Source: Corallococcus silvisoli
GTDB lineage: Bacteria; Myxococcota; Myxococcia; Myxococcales; Myxococcaceae
Length of the DNA stretch: 64,000 nt
NCBI RefSeq assembly: GCF_009909145.1
Contig: NZ_JAAAPJ010000008.1
Coordinates: forward strand, 248,001 to 312,000
Direction: 5' to 3'
Below, piece by piece: positions 16,388 through 24,883 of the stretch (positions are counted from its first letter, which is position 1; every line of letters starts with the position of its first letter). The position numbers and the translations under genes are program-made. The notes below the pieces were generated by a model. That model was not told where the DNA came from. It made no database searches and saw only the letters and a list, made by a program, of their open reading frames with translations.

Positions 16388-19258
16388 ATGCGAACATCCC
16401 TGTCGTCCTGGTCGCGCGTGCTGGCGCTGACCCTGCTGTGCACCTCCGTCCTCGCTCAGGGGCAGGACGTCCCGGAAAGGTTCGAGGGAGACGACCTGGG
16501 CCTGGAGCCGCCGGGTGTTCAATACCTGCCAGCCCCGGGGCCCAGGGCCCACGAGCAGCGCCGGCTGTCCTCCAGCGAGCCCCCCGTGGTGCGGCGCGAA
16601 TCCCGCGGCGCGAAGGCGGCCGGCGTGCCGCAGTCGCGGCTGGGGGAGGGCGCGCTGTCCGGCAAGGTCATCTACCTGAGCCCCGGCCACGGCTTCTACC
16701 GCGACGCCGGGCTCAAGCGCTGGGCGACGCAGCGGCCCAACAGCTGGGGCGTGGTGGAGGACTTCATCTCCGTGGAGGTGATGTCCCAGGAGCTCCTGCC
16801 CATGCTCATGGCGGCCGGCGCGACGGTGGTTCCGGTGCGCGAGACGGACCTGAACCCGCTGCTCGCGACCGTGGACAACGGGGGCACGGGCTACGTGGAG
16901 AGCGGGGACGCGGCGCGCTTCCACGCCTCTGAACAGAAGGGCTGGGCTCAACCGCCCATCCCCATGGGCAACAACGTGGAGCCGTTCACGCTGGGCACCA
17001 CGCGCCTGCTGGACACCGCGGCGACCGCCACCGCGCGCGCGACGTGGACCCCGGACGTGCCGGCGGACGCGGCCTACAACGTCTACGTCTCCTACGGCTC
17101 CGACCCCTCGCGCGCGTCGGACGCGCACTACGTGGTGAAGCACTCGGGCGGGGAGAGCCACTTCCGCGTGAACCAGCGCCGCCACGGCGGGACGTGGGTG
17201 CTGCTGGGGCGCTTCTATTTCAAGGCGGGGCAGCACCCGGAGTCGGGCGCGGTGGTGTTGGAGAACGACTCGGCGGCGGGCGCGGGCGCGACGCTGTCGG
17301 TGGACGCGGTGCGGCTGGGCGGCGGCAGGGGGCTGCTGGGTGACGCGGCGCAGGGGCCGCTGCTGCGCCCCCGCTTCGAGGAGAGCGCGCGCTACCACGT
17401 GCAGTACAGCGGGGCGCCCTTCAGCGTGTACGCGCCGACGGGGGCCAACGCGCTGTCCAACGAGCGCAACGCGGACGTGAACGCCCGGCCGCGCTTCGCC
17501 GCGTGGCTGCACGAGGAGGGCGAGGACGCGGTCTACGTCGGCTGGCACACCAACGCGGGCACGTCCGGCACGGTGATGGGGACGGAGGGGTACGTCTATG
17601 GGCCGAACCCGGTGGACGGCACGCTCAACTTCACCGGCGTGGCGGGCAGCGACGTGATGGCCCGGGCGCTGCTCGCGCAGATTGAGACGGACCTGAAGCG
17701 CGAGGTGGATCCGAGCTGGCGCGTGCGCAGCCTGCGCTCGGCGAACCTGGGCGAGGTGAACCCCACGCACAACCCGGAGATGCCCAGCGTGCTGCTGGAG
17801 ATGGCCTACCACGACAACGCGTCGGACGCGGCGAAGCTCAAGGAAGCCCGCATGCGCCACGTCGCCGCGCGCGCCATCGTGCAGGGGTTGATCAAGTACT
17901 TCGCGGCCCGCGACGGCGCGGCCGTGCACCTGCCGCCGGAGGCCCCCGGCGCGGTGGCGGCGCGCAACGCGGCGCCGGGCGCGGTGGAGGTGAAGTGGAC
18001 CGCCCCGCCGCAGGTCGCCTCCGAGGAGGGCCGTGACGCGCCCACGGGCTATCGCCTCTACCAGAGCGTGGATGGCTTCGGCTGGGACGACGGCATGCCG
18101 GTGCAGGGGACCTCGGCCACCGTCACGCTGACGGCCGGCACGCTGCGCTACTTCCGCGTCGCCGCGGTGAACGCGGGCGGCGAGTCCTTCCCGTCCGCCA
18201 CGGTGGGCGTGCGCGTGGGGGACGTGTCGCCGGTGCTGCTCATCAACGCGTACGAGCGGCTGGACGCGACGGTGGCGTGTGGCGAGGAGCTGAAGACGCC
18301 GTACGACCTGGAGGCCCCGCTGCGCGTCTACCTGGAGGCGACGAACGACGGCAGCTACCTGCGCCAGCACGGCGCGGCCTTCGCGCAGTCCGCGGTGGCG
18401 TTCGACAGCGCTGCGGGCAACGCGCTCGCCGCGGGGCTGGTGTCGCCCGCGGGGTACCGGCTGGTGGACTGGTCCGCCGGGCGCGGGGGCGTGAGCGGCG
18501 CGGGCCCGAGCCGGGCCGAACAGGATGCCCTGCGCGCGTTCGTCACCGGCGGCGGGCACCTGCTGCTGTCGGGGAGCCGGACGGTCTCCGCGCTCGCGGA
18601 GGGCAGCGCCGACGACAAGCTGTTCCTCTCGGACATCCTGCGGGTAGCCCCCGCCTCCACCTCCACGGTGGCCAGCGTGGGGGGCTCGCAGGGCGGCTTC
18701 CTCTCGGGCCTGGCGGTCACGCCGCTGGCGGATGGGACCCGCGAGGCGTACCCCGTGGGGCTGACGGATGTGCTGGCGCCAACGGGCGGCGGCGAGGCGG
18801 TGCTGAGCTACGGCTCCACCAGCGCGAGGGCGGGCGTCCTGTCGGGCACCGCGCCGGCGGGACAGGTGCTGGTGCTGGGTTTTCCGTTTGAGGGCCTTTC
18901 ATCCAACCAGGAGCGGTCGCGGCTGGTGGGCGCGTTCCTGGTGCGCACGGGGCTTCTTGCCCAGGCGCCGGCGCTGCCTCCCCTGGTCGCGGCGCCGGCG
19001 GTCAGCCCCCGGCCGCTGTCGTCCTGCGTGGCGGTGCGGGCGGTGGATCCGCATCCGCCGTCGAAGCCGCCGCCGGTGGACCCGCCGCCGGAGCCGACGG
19101 TCGTTCCGGTCCTTCCGGACGTCTACGCCGGCCTGGGGGATAAGGGCTGCGGGTGCGGGGCGGGGGCGGCGGGAACGGCTTCCGGGCTCTGGGTGTTGCT
19201 CGGGGTGATTGTTCAGCTCCGGCGCGCGCGCTCGAAACCGGGCCACGCGAGGCGTTGA
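16388..19258 (+). CDS. Surface N-acetylmuramoyl-L-alanine amidase with inserted golvesin-like domain and MYXO-CTERM end
   Basis: A 956-aa secreted protein; a signal peptide (residues 1-22) ends at VLAQG. An amidase_3-type zinc fold is split: LSPGHGFYRD supplies His101, YVGWHTNAG gives His387 and LLEMAYHDN gives Glu471. Between the first and second parts lies an insertion of about 190 residues of the golvesin/xanthan-lyase type (DAHYVVKHSGGESHFRVNQR, then VVLENDSAAGAGATL). A fibronectin type III domain follows (about 521-605), then a Rossmann-like segment (about 610-860). The end is a proline-rich linker and a GCGCG motif with a hydrophobic helix and RRARSKPGHARR, matching MYXO-CTERM sorting signals. 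It probably cleaves peptidoglycan at the cell surface. Confidence 0.85.
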   Translation: MRTSLSSWSRVLALTLLCTSVLAQGQDVPERFEGDDLGLEPPGVQYLPAPGPRAHEQRRLSSSEPPVVRRESRGAKAAGVPQSRLGEGALSGKVIYLSPGHGFYRDAGLKRWATQRPNSWGVVEDFISVEVMSQELLPMLMAAGATVVPVRETDLNPLLATVDNGGTGYVESGDAARFHASEQKGWAQPPIPMGNNVEPFTLGTTRLLDTAATATARATWTPDVPADAAYNVYVSYGSDPSRASDAHYVVKHSGGESHFRVNQRRHGGTWVLLGRFYFKAGQHPESGAVVLENDSAAGAGATLSVDAVRLGGGRGLLGDAAQGPLLRPRFEESARYHVQYSGAPFSVYAPTGANALSNERNADVNARPRFAAWLHEEGEDAVYVGWHTNAGTSGTVMGTEGYVYGPNPVDGTLNFTGVAGSDVMARALLAQIETDLKREVDPSWRVRSLRSANLGEVNPTHNPEMPSVLLEMAYHDNASDAAKLKEARMRHVAARAIVQGLIKYFAARDGAAVHLPPEAPGAVAARNAAPGAVEVKWTAPPQVASEEGRDAPTGYRLYQSVDGFGWDDGMPVQGTSATVTLTAGTLRYFRVAAVNAGGESFPSATVGVRVGDVSPVLLINAYERLDATVACGEELKTPYDLEAPLRVYLEATNDGSYLRQHGAAFAQSAVAFDSAAGNALAAGLVSPAGYRLVDWSAGRGGVSGAGPSRAEQDALRAFVTGGGHLLLSGSRTVSALAEGSADDKLFLSDILRVAPASTSTVASVGGSQGGFLSGLAVTPLADGTREAYPVGLTDVLAPTGGGEAVLSYGSTSARAGVLSGTAPAGQVLVLGFPFEGLSSNQERSRLVGAFLVRTGLLAQAPALPPLVAAPAVSPRPLSSCVAVRAVDPHPPSKPPPVDPPPEPTVVPVLPDVYAGLGDKGCGCGAGAAGTASGLWVLLGVIVQLRRARSKPGHARR

Positions 19259-19283
19259 CTCGGCGGGGGCGCCTGCCTACGGT
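19255..19283 (+). promoter_or_regulatory. Sigma-70-type promoter of the gap-pgk-tpiA operon
   Basis: TTGACT (19255-19260), a 17-nt spacer and TACGGT (19278-19283) form a housekeeping promoter. The -35 hexamer overlaps the last codon of the amidase gene. The leader to gapA would be about 68 nt. Confidence 0.6.
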
Positions 19284-19357
19284 CGGCCGCCTTCTTTACG
19301 AGACTCATGACGGGTGGGCCGCAAGGGCCCACTCCTGCAAGGGAGACGGAGAACATC

Positions 19358-20368
19358 ATGGCCATCAAGCTCGCCATCAACGGCTTCGGTCGTATCGGTC
19401 GCTGCGTCCTGCGCGCCGCGCTCAGCCGCAAGGAAGACCTTGAGATCGTCGCCATCAACGACCTCGACAAGCCGTCGGCGCTGGCCCACCTGTTCAAGTA
19501 CGACTCCGTGCACCGCACGTGGCCGGGCGAGGTGAAGGCCACGGACAAGGGCATCGTGGTGGACGGCAGGGAGATCGCCGTCACCGCGGAGAAGGACCCC
19601 ACGGCGCTGCCGTGGAAGAGCATGAACGTGGACGTGGTGCTGGAGTGCACCGGCCGCTTCACCTCTCGCGAGGGCGCGGAGAAGCACCTCAAGGCGGGCG
19701 CGAAGAAGGTCCTCATCTCCGCCCCGGCCAAGGGCCCGGACATCACCATCGCGTACGGCATCAACCACGCCGAGTACGACGCGTCCAAGCACCACATCGT
19801 GTCCAACGCCTCGTGCACCACGAACTGCCTGGCGCCCATCGCCAAGGTGCTGGTGGACAACTTCGGCGTCGAGAAGGGCCTGATGACGACGATCCACAGC
19901 TACACCAACGATCAGCGCATCCTGGACCTCACCCACGAGGACATGCGCCGCGCCCGCGCCGCCGCGCTCTCCATGATCCCCACCAGCACGGGCGCCGCGA
20001 AGGCCATTGGCGAGGTGCTGCCTTCCCTCAAGGGCAAGATGCACGGCCTGTCGGTGCGCGTCCCCACCCCGAACGTGTCGCTGGTGGACCTGACGGTGAA
20101 CACCACCAAGAAGGTCACGGCGGAGGAGGTCATCGCCGCGTTCAAGAACGCCGCCGCCACGCAGCTCAAGGGCGTGCTGGAGTTCAGCGACGCGCAGACG
20201 GTGTCGGTGGACTACAACGGCAACCCGCACTCGGCCATCTTCGACGCCACCAACTGCTACGTGATGGGCGACAACCTGCTCAAGGTCATGGCCTGGTACG
20301 ACAACGAGTGGGGCTTCTCCAACCGCATGGTCGACACGGCGAAGTTCCTCGTGTCCAAGGGCCTGTAG
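19358..20368 (+). CDS. gapA: Glyceraldehyde-3-phosphate dehydrogenase, type I
   Basis: Oxidises and phosphorylates glyceraldehyde 3-phosphate to 1,3-bisphosphoglycerate with NAD. The 336-aa protein shows the NAD fold (INGFGRIGRCVLRA), Asp35 after AIN (NAD preference) and the active-site SNASCTTNCLAP with Cys153. The C-terminal WYDNEWGFSNRMVD is intact. The start is the ATG at 19358, with GGGAGACGGAG upstream; an in-frame ATG at 19307 is outside the conserved region. It heads a three-gene glycolytic operon, each gene 35-65 nt apart. Confidence 0.98.
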   Translation: MAIKLAINGFGRIGRCVLRAALSRKEDLEIVAINDLDKPSALAHLFKYDSVHRTWPGEVKATDKGIVVDGREIAVTAEKDPTALPWKSMNVDVVLECTGRFTSREGAEKHLKAGAKKVLISAPAKGPDITIAYGINHAEYDASKHHIVSNASCTTNCLAPIAKVLVDNFGVEKGLMTTIHSYTNDQRILDLTHEDMRRARAAALSMIPTSTGAAKAIGEVLPSLKGKMHGLSVRVPTPNVSLVDLTVNTTKKVTAEEVIAAFKNAAATQLKGVLEFSDAQTVSVDYNGNPHSAIFDATNCYVMGDNLLKVMAWYDNEWGFSNRMVDTAKFLVSKGL

Positions 20369-20429
20369 TCCCAAGGCTCCGCACACCGGCACGTTGGGCT
20401 GACCGAGACAGGCACAAGGGACACCAAAG

Positions 20430-21620
20430 ATGATCCGCTACATCGATGACCTGCAGTTGACCGGCAAGCGCGTCTTCATCCGCGTGGACTTCAACGTCCC
20501 GCTGGAGGGCCGCCGCATCACCGACGACACCCGCATCCGCGAGGCGCTGCCCACCATCCGGCGCGCGCTGGAGATGGGGGGCAAGGTCATCCTGGCGTCC
20601 CACCTCGGTCGGCCCAAGGGGCCGGACCCCAAGCTGTCGCTGGAGCCCGTGGCCGCGAAGCTCGTGGAGCTGCTGGGCGGCAAGCACGAGGTCATCCTCA
20701 CGGATGACTGCGTGGGCGACGGCGTGAAGAAGCAGGTGAAGGAGCTGAAGGAGGGGCAGGTCGTCCTGCTGGAGAACCTGCGCTTCCACAAGGAGGAGGA
20801 GGCGAACGACGAGGCCTTCTCGCGCGAGCTGGCGGCGCTGGCGGACGTCTACGTCAACGACGCGTTCGGCACGGCGCACCGCGCGCACGCGTCCACGGCC
20901 GGCATGGTGCCCTTCGTGAAGGAGAAGGCCGCCGGCTTCCTGATGCGCAAGGAGATCGAGTACCTGGGCAAGGTGCTCAAGACGCCGGAGAAGCCCTTCG
21001 TGGCCATCCTGGGCGGCTCCAAGGTGAGCGACAAGATCAAGGTCATCGAGAACCTGCTGCCCAAGGTGGACGCGCTGCTCGTGGGCGGCGCGATGGCGTA
21101 CACCTTCCTGAAGGCGCAGGGCATCGAAGTGGGCAAGAGCCGGGTGGAGGAGGGCGACAAGCTGGCGCTGGCGGCGAAGCTGCTGGACACGGCGAAGCGC
21201 CTGAAGACGCCGCTGGTGCTGCCCATCGACCACATCGTGGGCACGGAGCCCACGGAGAAGAGCGTGGCGAAGGAGACGCCGGACCAGGACGTGCCGCCGG
21301 ACATGATGGGCCTGGACATCGGGCCCAAGACGCGCGCGATGTTCACGCAGCGCATCCGCGACGCGAAGACGGTGGTGTGGAACGGGCCCATGGGCCTCTT
21401 CGAGGTCTCCAAGTTCGCGGAGGGCACGCGCTCGGTGGCCGCGGCGATGGCCATCAACACGCAGGCCACGACGGTGATTGGCGGCGGCGACAGCGCGGCG
21501 GCGGTGGAGCAGATGGGCTACGCGTCCAAGCTGAGCCACGTGTCCACGGGCGGCGGCGCGTCGCTGGAGTTCCTGGAGGGACGGGAGCTGCCGGGCATCA
21601 AGGCGTTGGAGACGAAGTAG
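20430..21620 (+). CDS. pgk: Phosphoglycerate kinase
   Basis: Transfers phosphate from 1,3-bisphosphoglycerate to ADP. The 396-aa protein has standard length. Family motifs are RVFIRVDFNVPLEG, the substrate loop SHLGRPKGP, YVNDAFGTAHRAHAS, the hinge AILGGSKVSDK and the nucleotide-binding VIGGGDSAAAVEQ. It follows gapA by 61 nt, and AGGGACACC precedes its ATG. This is cytoplasmic glycolysis and gluconeogenesis. Confidence 0.98.
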   Translation: MIRYIDDLQLTGKRVFIRVDFNVPLEGRRITDDTRIREALPTIRRALEMGGKVILASHLGRPKGPDPKLSLEPVAAKLVELLGGKHEVILTDDCVGDGVKKQVKELKEGQVVLLENLRFHKEEEANDEAFSRELAALADVYVNDAFGTAHRAHASTAGMVPFVKEKAAGFLMRKEIEYLGKVLKTPEKPFVAILGGSKVSDKIKVIENLLPKVDALLVGGAMAYTFLKAQGIEVGKSRVEEGDKLALAAKLLDTAKRLKTPLVLPIDHIVGTEPTEKSVAKETPDQDVPPDMMGLDIGPKTRAMFTQRIRDAKTVVWNGPMGLFEVSKFAEGTRSVAAAMAINTQATTVIGGGDSAAAVEQMGYASKLSHVSTGGGASLEFLEGRELPGIKALETK

Positions 21621-21654
21621 ACCCCCACGCAGTACCCACCGCGGAGACACCACG

Positions 21655-22422
21655 ATGGCCCACGCTCGTCGGAAGATCGTCGCTGGCAACTGGAAGATGA
21701 ACAAGACGGTGCCCGAAGCGCTCGCGCTGGTGCGGGAGCTTCGCGGCGCGGTGGCGGGGTTGGGCGACAAGGTGGAGGTCGTCATCGCGCCTCCCTTCGT
21801 GGCGCTGCAGCCGCTGCACGTCGCGCTGGAGGGTGCGCCCATCCAGCTGGCGGCGCAGAACTGTCACTGGGAGTCCTCGGGGGCCTTCACCGGGGAGATC
21901 AGCGCGCCGATGCTGGTGGAGCTGGGGTGTGCCTACGTCATCGTGGGGCACTCGGAGCGCCGGCAGTTCTTCGGGGAGACGGACGCCACGGTGAACAAGC
22001 GGGCGAAGGCCGTGAAGGCCACGGGCATGACGCCCATCGTCTGCGTGGGAGAGACGCTGGCCGAGCGCGAGGCGAACCAGACGCTCGCGGTGGTGGAGCG
22101 CCAGGTGCGGGGCGCGCTGGAGGGCTTCTCCGGGGCGGACGTGGCGACGTTCGTGCTGGCGTACGAGCCGGTCTGGGCCATTGGGACGGGCCGGACGGCG
22201 ACGACGGCGCAGGCGCAGGAGGTCCACGCGGCCATCCGGAGCTTGCTGGGCCGCCTGTATGACGAGGGGACGGCACAGCGGGTGCGGATCCAGTACGGCG
22301 GCAGCGTGAAGCCGGACAACGCGGCGGAGCTGCTGGGTCAGCCGGACGTGGACGGGGCGCTCGTGGGGGGAGCGAGCCTCAAGGCGGCGGACTTCGTGGC
22401 CATCGTGAAGGCGGCCGGCTAA
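21655..22422 (+). CDS. tpiA: Triosephosphate isomerase
   Basis: Interconverts dihydroxyacetone phosphate and glyceraldehyde 3-phosphate. The 255-aa TIM barrel has GNWKMNK (Lys14), the electrophile GHSERRQ (His99), the base in AYEPVWAIGTG (Glu171) and the phosphate-binding QYGGSVKPDNA. GGAG precedes the ATG. It closes the gap-pgk-tpiA operon; secG follows after 87 nt, an order conserved in many bacteria. Confidence 0.98.
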   Translation: MAHARRKIVAGNWKMNKTVPEALALVRELRGAVAGLGDKVEVVIAPPFVALQPLHVALEGAPIQLAAQNCHWESSGAFTGEISAPMLVELGCAYVIVGHSERRQFFGETDATVNKRAKAVKATGMTPIVCVGETLAEREANQTLAVVERQVRGALEGFSGADVATFVLAYEPVWAIGTGRTATTAQAQEVHAAIRSLLGRLYDEGTAQRVRIQYGGSVKPDNAAELLGQPDVDGALVGGASLKAADFVAIVKAAG

Positions 22423-22446
22423 CAGAAGAAGAATCCCCGTTAGAAG

Positions 22447-22476
22447 TTGTCACCCGTTGACTTCTTTGTGTAGGGT
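22447..22476 (+). promoter_or_regulatory. Possible promoter of secG
   Basis: TTGTCA (22447-22452), an 18-nt spacer and TAGGGT (22471-22476), ending 33 nt before the secG start. It is similar in form to the gapA promoter but a weaker match. Confidence 0.35.
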
Positions 22477-22509
22477 GCGCCCTCTTTCCACGGAGCGTCT
22501 GGAAGCGCC

Positions 22510-22926
22510 ATGCTGACCTTCTTCACGATCGTGCACGTCCTGCTCTGCGTGTTCATGATCTTCGTCATCTTGCTGCAGCCGGGGAAGGACGCCGGCATGG
22601 GTTCCGCCCTGGGTGGCGGCGCCGCGACGAGCGCCTTCGGTGGGCGCGGCGCGGTGACCTTCCTGAGCAAGCTGACGGGCATCTGCGCCGGCTTGTTCTT
22701 CCTGACCTCGCTGGGCCTGTCGTTCGTGGGCCTGCGCGGTTCCGTGGCGGCGGGCGGTTCCGTCGCCACTCCTTCCAAGGCGGCCTCGGCTCCGGCGACC
22801 CCGGGGGCGACGACGCCTGCTCCCGCGGCACCGGGGAGCGTGGAGCAGGAGCGTTCCGCGACGCCGCCGGCGGAGGGCCAGCAGGCTCCCGCGCCGACGA
22901 CGCCTGCTCCTGCGCCCGCGCAGTAG
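22510..22926 (+). CDS. secG: Preprotein translocase subunit SecG
   Basis: A small inner-membrane component of the SecYEG channel. The 138-aa protein has two hydrophobic helices (residues 2-22 and about 55-78) and the family loop GKDAGMGSALGGGAATSAFG between them. The C-terminus is extended by about 50 Ala/Pro/Thr-rich residues absent in E. coli SecG. The ATG at 22510 follows GGAAGCGCC. Position behind tpiA and before tRNA-Leu is a recurrent bacterial arrangement. Confidence 0.94.
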   Translation: MLTFFTIVHVLLCVFMIFVILLQPGKDAGMGSALGGGAATSAFGGRGAVTFLSKLTGICAGLFFLTSLGLSFVGLRGSVAAGGSVATPSKAASAPATPGATTPAPAAPGSVEQERSATPPAEGQQAPAPTTPAPAPAQ

Positions 22927-22981
22927 CCGTCAGGCTGTACCGACTTCACGCGTGTGTTGAATTGGTTGTTGCGTGAATCCA

Positions 22982-23004
22982 CGGGGTCCGGTAGATGGAC
23001 CCCG
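22982..23004 (+). terminator. Hairpin between secG and tRNA-Leu
   Basis: CGGGGTCC and GGACCCCG form an 8-bp perfect stem with a 7-nt loop, 6 nt before the tRNA. There is no T-tract, so it may be a processing signal or the 3' end of the secG message. Confidence 0.4.
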
Positions 23005-23010
23005 CGAAAT

Positions 23011-23092
23011 GCCCAGGTGGTGGAACTGGTAGACACACCATCTTGAGGGGGTGGCGCCGAAAGGTGTGCGGGTTCGAATCCCGCCCTGGGCA
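23011..23092 (+). tRNA. tRNA-Leu(GAG)
   Basis: An 82-nt class II tRNA. The acceptor GCCCAGG pairs with CCTGGGC. The anticodon stem CCATC/GGTGG encloses the loop TTGAGGG with anticodon GAG. A variable arm is present, the T-arm is CGGGTTCGAATCCCG, and the discriminator is A. CCA is not encoded. The intact T-arm half is a typical integration target, and an integrase remnant points toward it from the other side. Confidence 0.95.
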
Positions 23093-23102
23093 CTCCAACT
23101 GA

Positions 23103-23134
23103 GCCTCCAAGTCTTCGGACTTGGGGGCTTTTTT
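23103..23134 (+). terminator. Intrinsic terminator of tRNA-Leu
   Basis: GCCTCCAAGTC and GACTTGGGGGC pair (11 bp, one G-T pair) around a TTCG tetraloop, followed by six Ts. A textbook rho-independent terminator. Confidence 0.9.
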
Positions 23135-23980
23135 ATTTCTGGGCTGCGGCCTCCTGGTCACGTTGCGCGTATGTCGCATGCCGCTTCACGGGGCCGTCCA
23201 GGAGCTTCACCGCGTCCTGCTTCACCTCGGGGCGGAGATGCGCGTACCGCATGGTCAGCTCGATGGTGGCGCGGCCCAGCAGCTCCTGGATGACCTTCAG
23301 CGGCACGCCCCTCATGACAAGGTGCTCCCGTAGGTGCGGCGTAGGTCGTGCCACCCGATGGTTCCCTGTCCGCGTGTGATGCCCGCCCGCTTCAACGTGG
23401 TGATGATCAGGTGATCCATCATCCCCGGAGTGGGGTGCACTCCGTTCTCCTGGCAGAAGACGAAGGGGCCGCGGAGGTGTCGGTGGCCCTTGAGGGCGTG
23501 TCCACGACGGATTGTGGAAGGTCCACCGCCCGGGTGCTGCGGCCCTTGGGAGTGCCTTCGACGCCGCGCCACGGGGGGCCGTTTGACGTGGAGCCTGGCG
23601 CGGGTGAGGTCGACGTCCTGCCACCGGAGCCCGATGCGTTCCTCCTGCCGCAGGCCCGGCTTGGGCGCTGTCGTCAGTAGGGCCACGTTCTCGGGCGAGG
23701 CGGCGGCGAGGAGCCGATCCACCTCTTCGAAGGCGAGGAAGTCGTAGTCGGGCTTCTTCACCTTGAAGTGCTTCACGTCCGGGCTATGGGCCAGGACGGT
23801 GAAGCGGTCCGCGCCGAGGGTGTCCTTCCAGCCGCGCGGGTAGACCCTGCGGCGGCCCGCTACGGGCGCCAGGGCTCCGCCCAGCGTGCCGACGACGCCG
23901 GCAATCTGGAGGAGGTCGTTCTGATCGCCCTTCTGGTGCGCGGCGGCGTAGACGCGCGGCAGCTCAATAAGGGAGCGCAT
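23133..23980 (-). pseudogene. Tyrosine recombinase/phage-type integrase, frameshifted
   Basis: Fragments of one integrase lie in two or three frames on the minus strand. Frame one has KVKKPDYDFLAFEEVDRLLA and LRQEERIGLRWQDVDL; after a C-run near 23585 the sense moves to another frame (PWRGVEGTPKGRSTRAVDLP) and then returns at ALKGHRHLRGPFVFCQENG. The catalytic HDLRRTYGS motif is followed by a one-base loss near 23320, after which HLVMRGVPLKVIQELLG and TMRYAHLRPEV continue in another frame up to 23133. The nucleophile Tyr and HxxR box are therefore split. It is dead, but it marks site-specific insertion at the adjacent tRNA-Leu. The N-terminal SAM-like domain is not recognised. Confidence 0.85.
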
Positions 23981-24313
23981 CCGTTGGAAGTTCGGACTCC
24001 CACAATGGTCCTTGAGCGGGACGTATGTTCTGACGAACTACCCGACTTGGCTCGCAAACATGGACTGCGGCATGTGCTCTCCGTCGCCGACGTGCTGGGA
24101 ATCGTCTCGAATGCGAGGCGACAGCGGGCTGACGTCTCGGCGACTGAACTCGTGGAAGCGGTCAACTTCTAGTTGAAACATGATGCATTTATCGACTTCG
24201 AGCGCCGTGTGCGTGGCGAGTGATTGGCGCGAAGTGAAGCTGCCCCGGTTTCGTGGCGCTCCCGCACTTCGTGTGGATCCAGGGTTCAGACGGTGAGCAG
24301 CACTCGACGACGC

Positions 24314-24655
24314 AGCAGGTCGAAGGCGCATCTCCCGCCAGCGCTCACAGGCGTTCTCACACCCCGCAGCTTGTCGCTGCGACAAGTCCTTCAGATACGG
24401 GGCGAGGATGCTCGGTCCGGGCGCTCCCGCCGCGCGCTCAGGGAAGGCTTCGGCGGCGGCTTATTTGCGCACCGTTCCTCGCGCCAGTCCCAGCGTGCGA
24501 ATGATTCGCAGTAGGGCGTTCCCCGCCAGGTATTGGCACCGGACAGCTTCGTATACAGAGACACGCTGGGAGCGGCTCTCCTCTCGGGAAAGAACTCCGG
24601 CGTGAGTTCGCGAGAACCTGGTGGGACGGCGTGAGCTGGTTACGAGAAGAAGCAC
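24314..24655 (-). pseudogene. Transposase remnant (N-terminal HTH, in-frame stop)
   Basis: One minus-strand frame reads through RRPTRFSRTHAGVLSREES, RCQYLAGNALLRIIRTLGLA then RGTVRK. A TAA stop at 24461-24463 interrupts it, and the same frame goes on AAAEAFPERAAGAPGPSILA, PYLKDLSQRQAAGCENACERW. The helix-turn-helix LGLARGTVRK and the GCENA...RWREMR segment are like the N-terminal part of ISL3-type transposases. The catalytic half is missing. The surrounding 23981-24883 stretch has lower GC than its neighbours and no convincing gene, consistent with decayed mobile DNA. Confidence 0.65.
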
Positions 24656-24883
24656 CGCGCTGCCGCTTGAGGGCGAAAGCGCAGAACGCTCTGCGGAACC
24701 GGGGCGACTTCAGTCATTGACTCTGTGTCTATGGTCCCCAAGTGCTTTCTGGCTGGTCGCCAGAGGACGCTGGTCATTCGCATGTTGCTGGCCGCACGGG
24801 AGCGAGGAAGAAATAGCGTCTTTCATTCCATGGGGGAGATGGTCCATTCCGGGTTCCATCCTGCTCTTGGGGGGAGACACTCG

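Noticed and set aside
23768..24172. 134-codon plus-strand frame near the integrase remnant
   Set aside because: Most of it runs antisense to the integrase fragments and it shows no motif.
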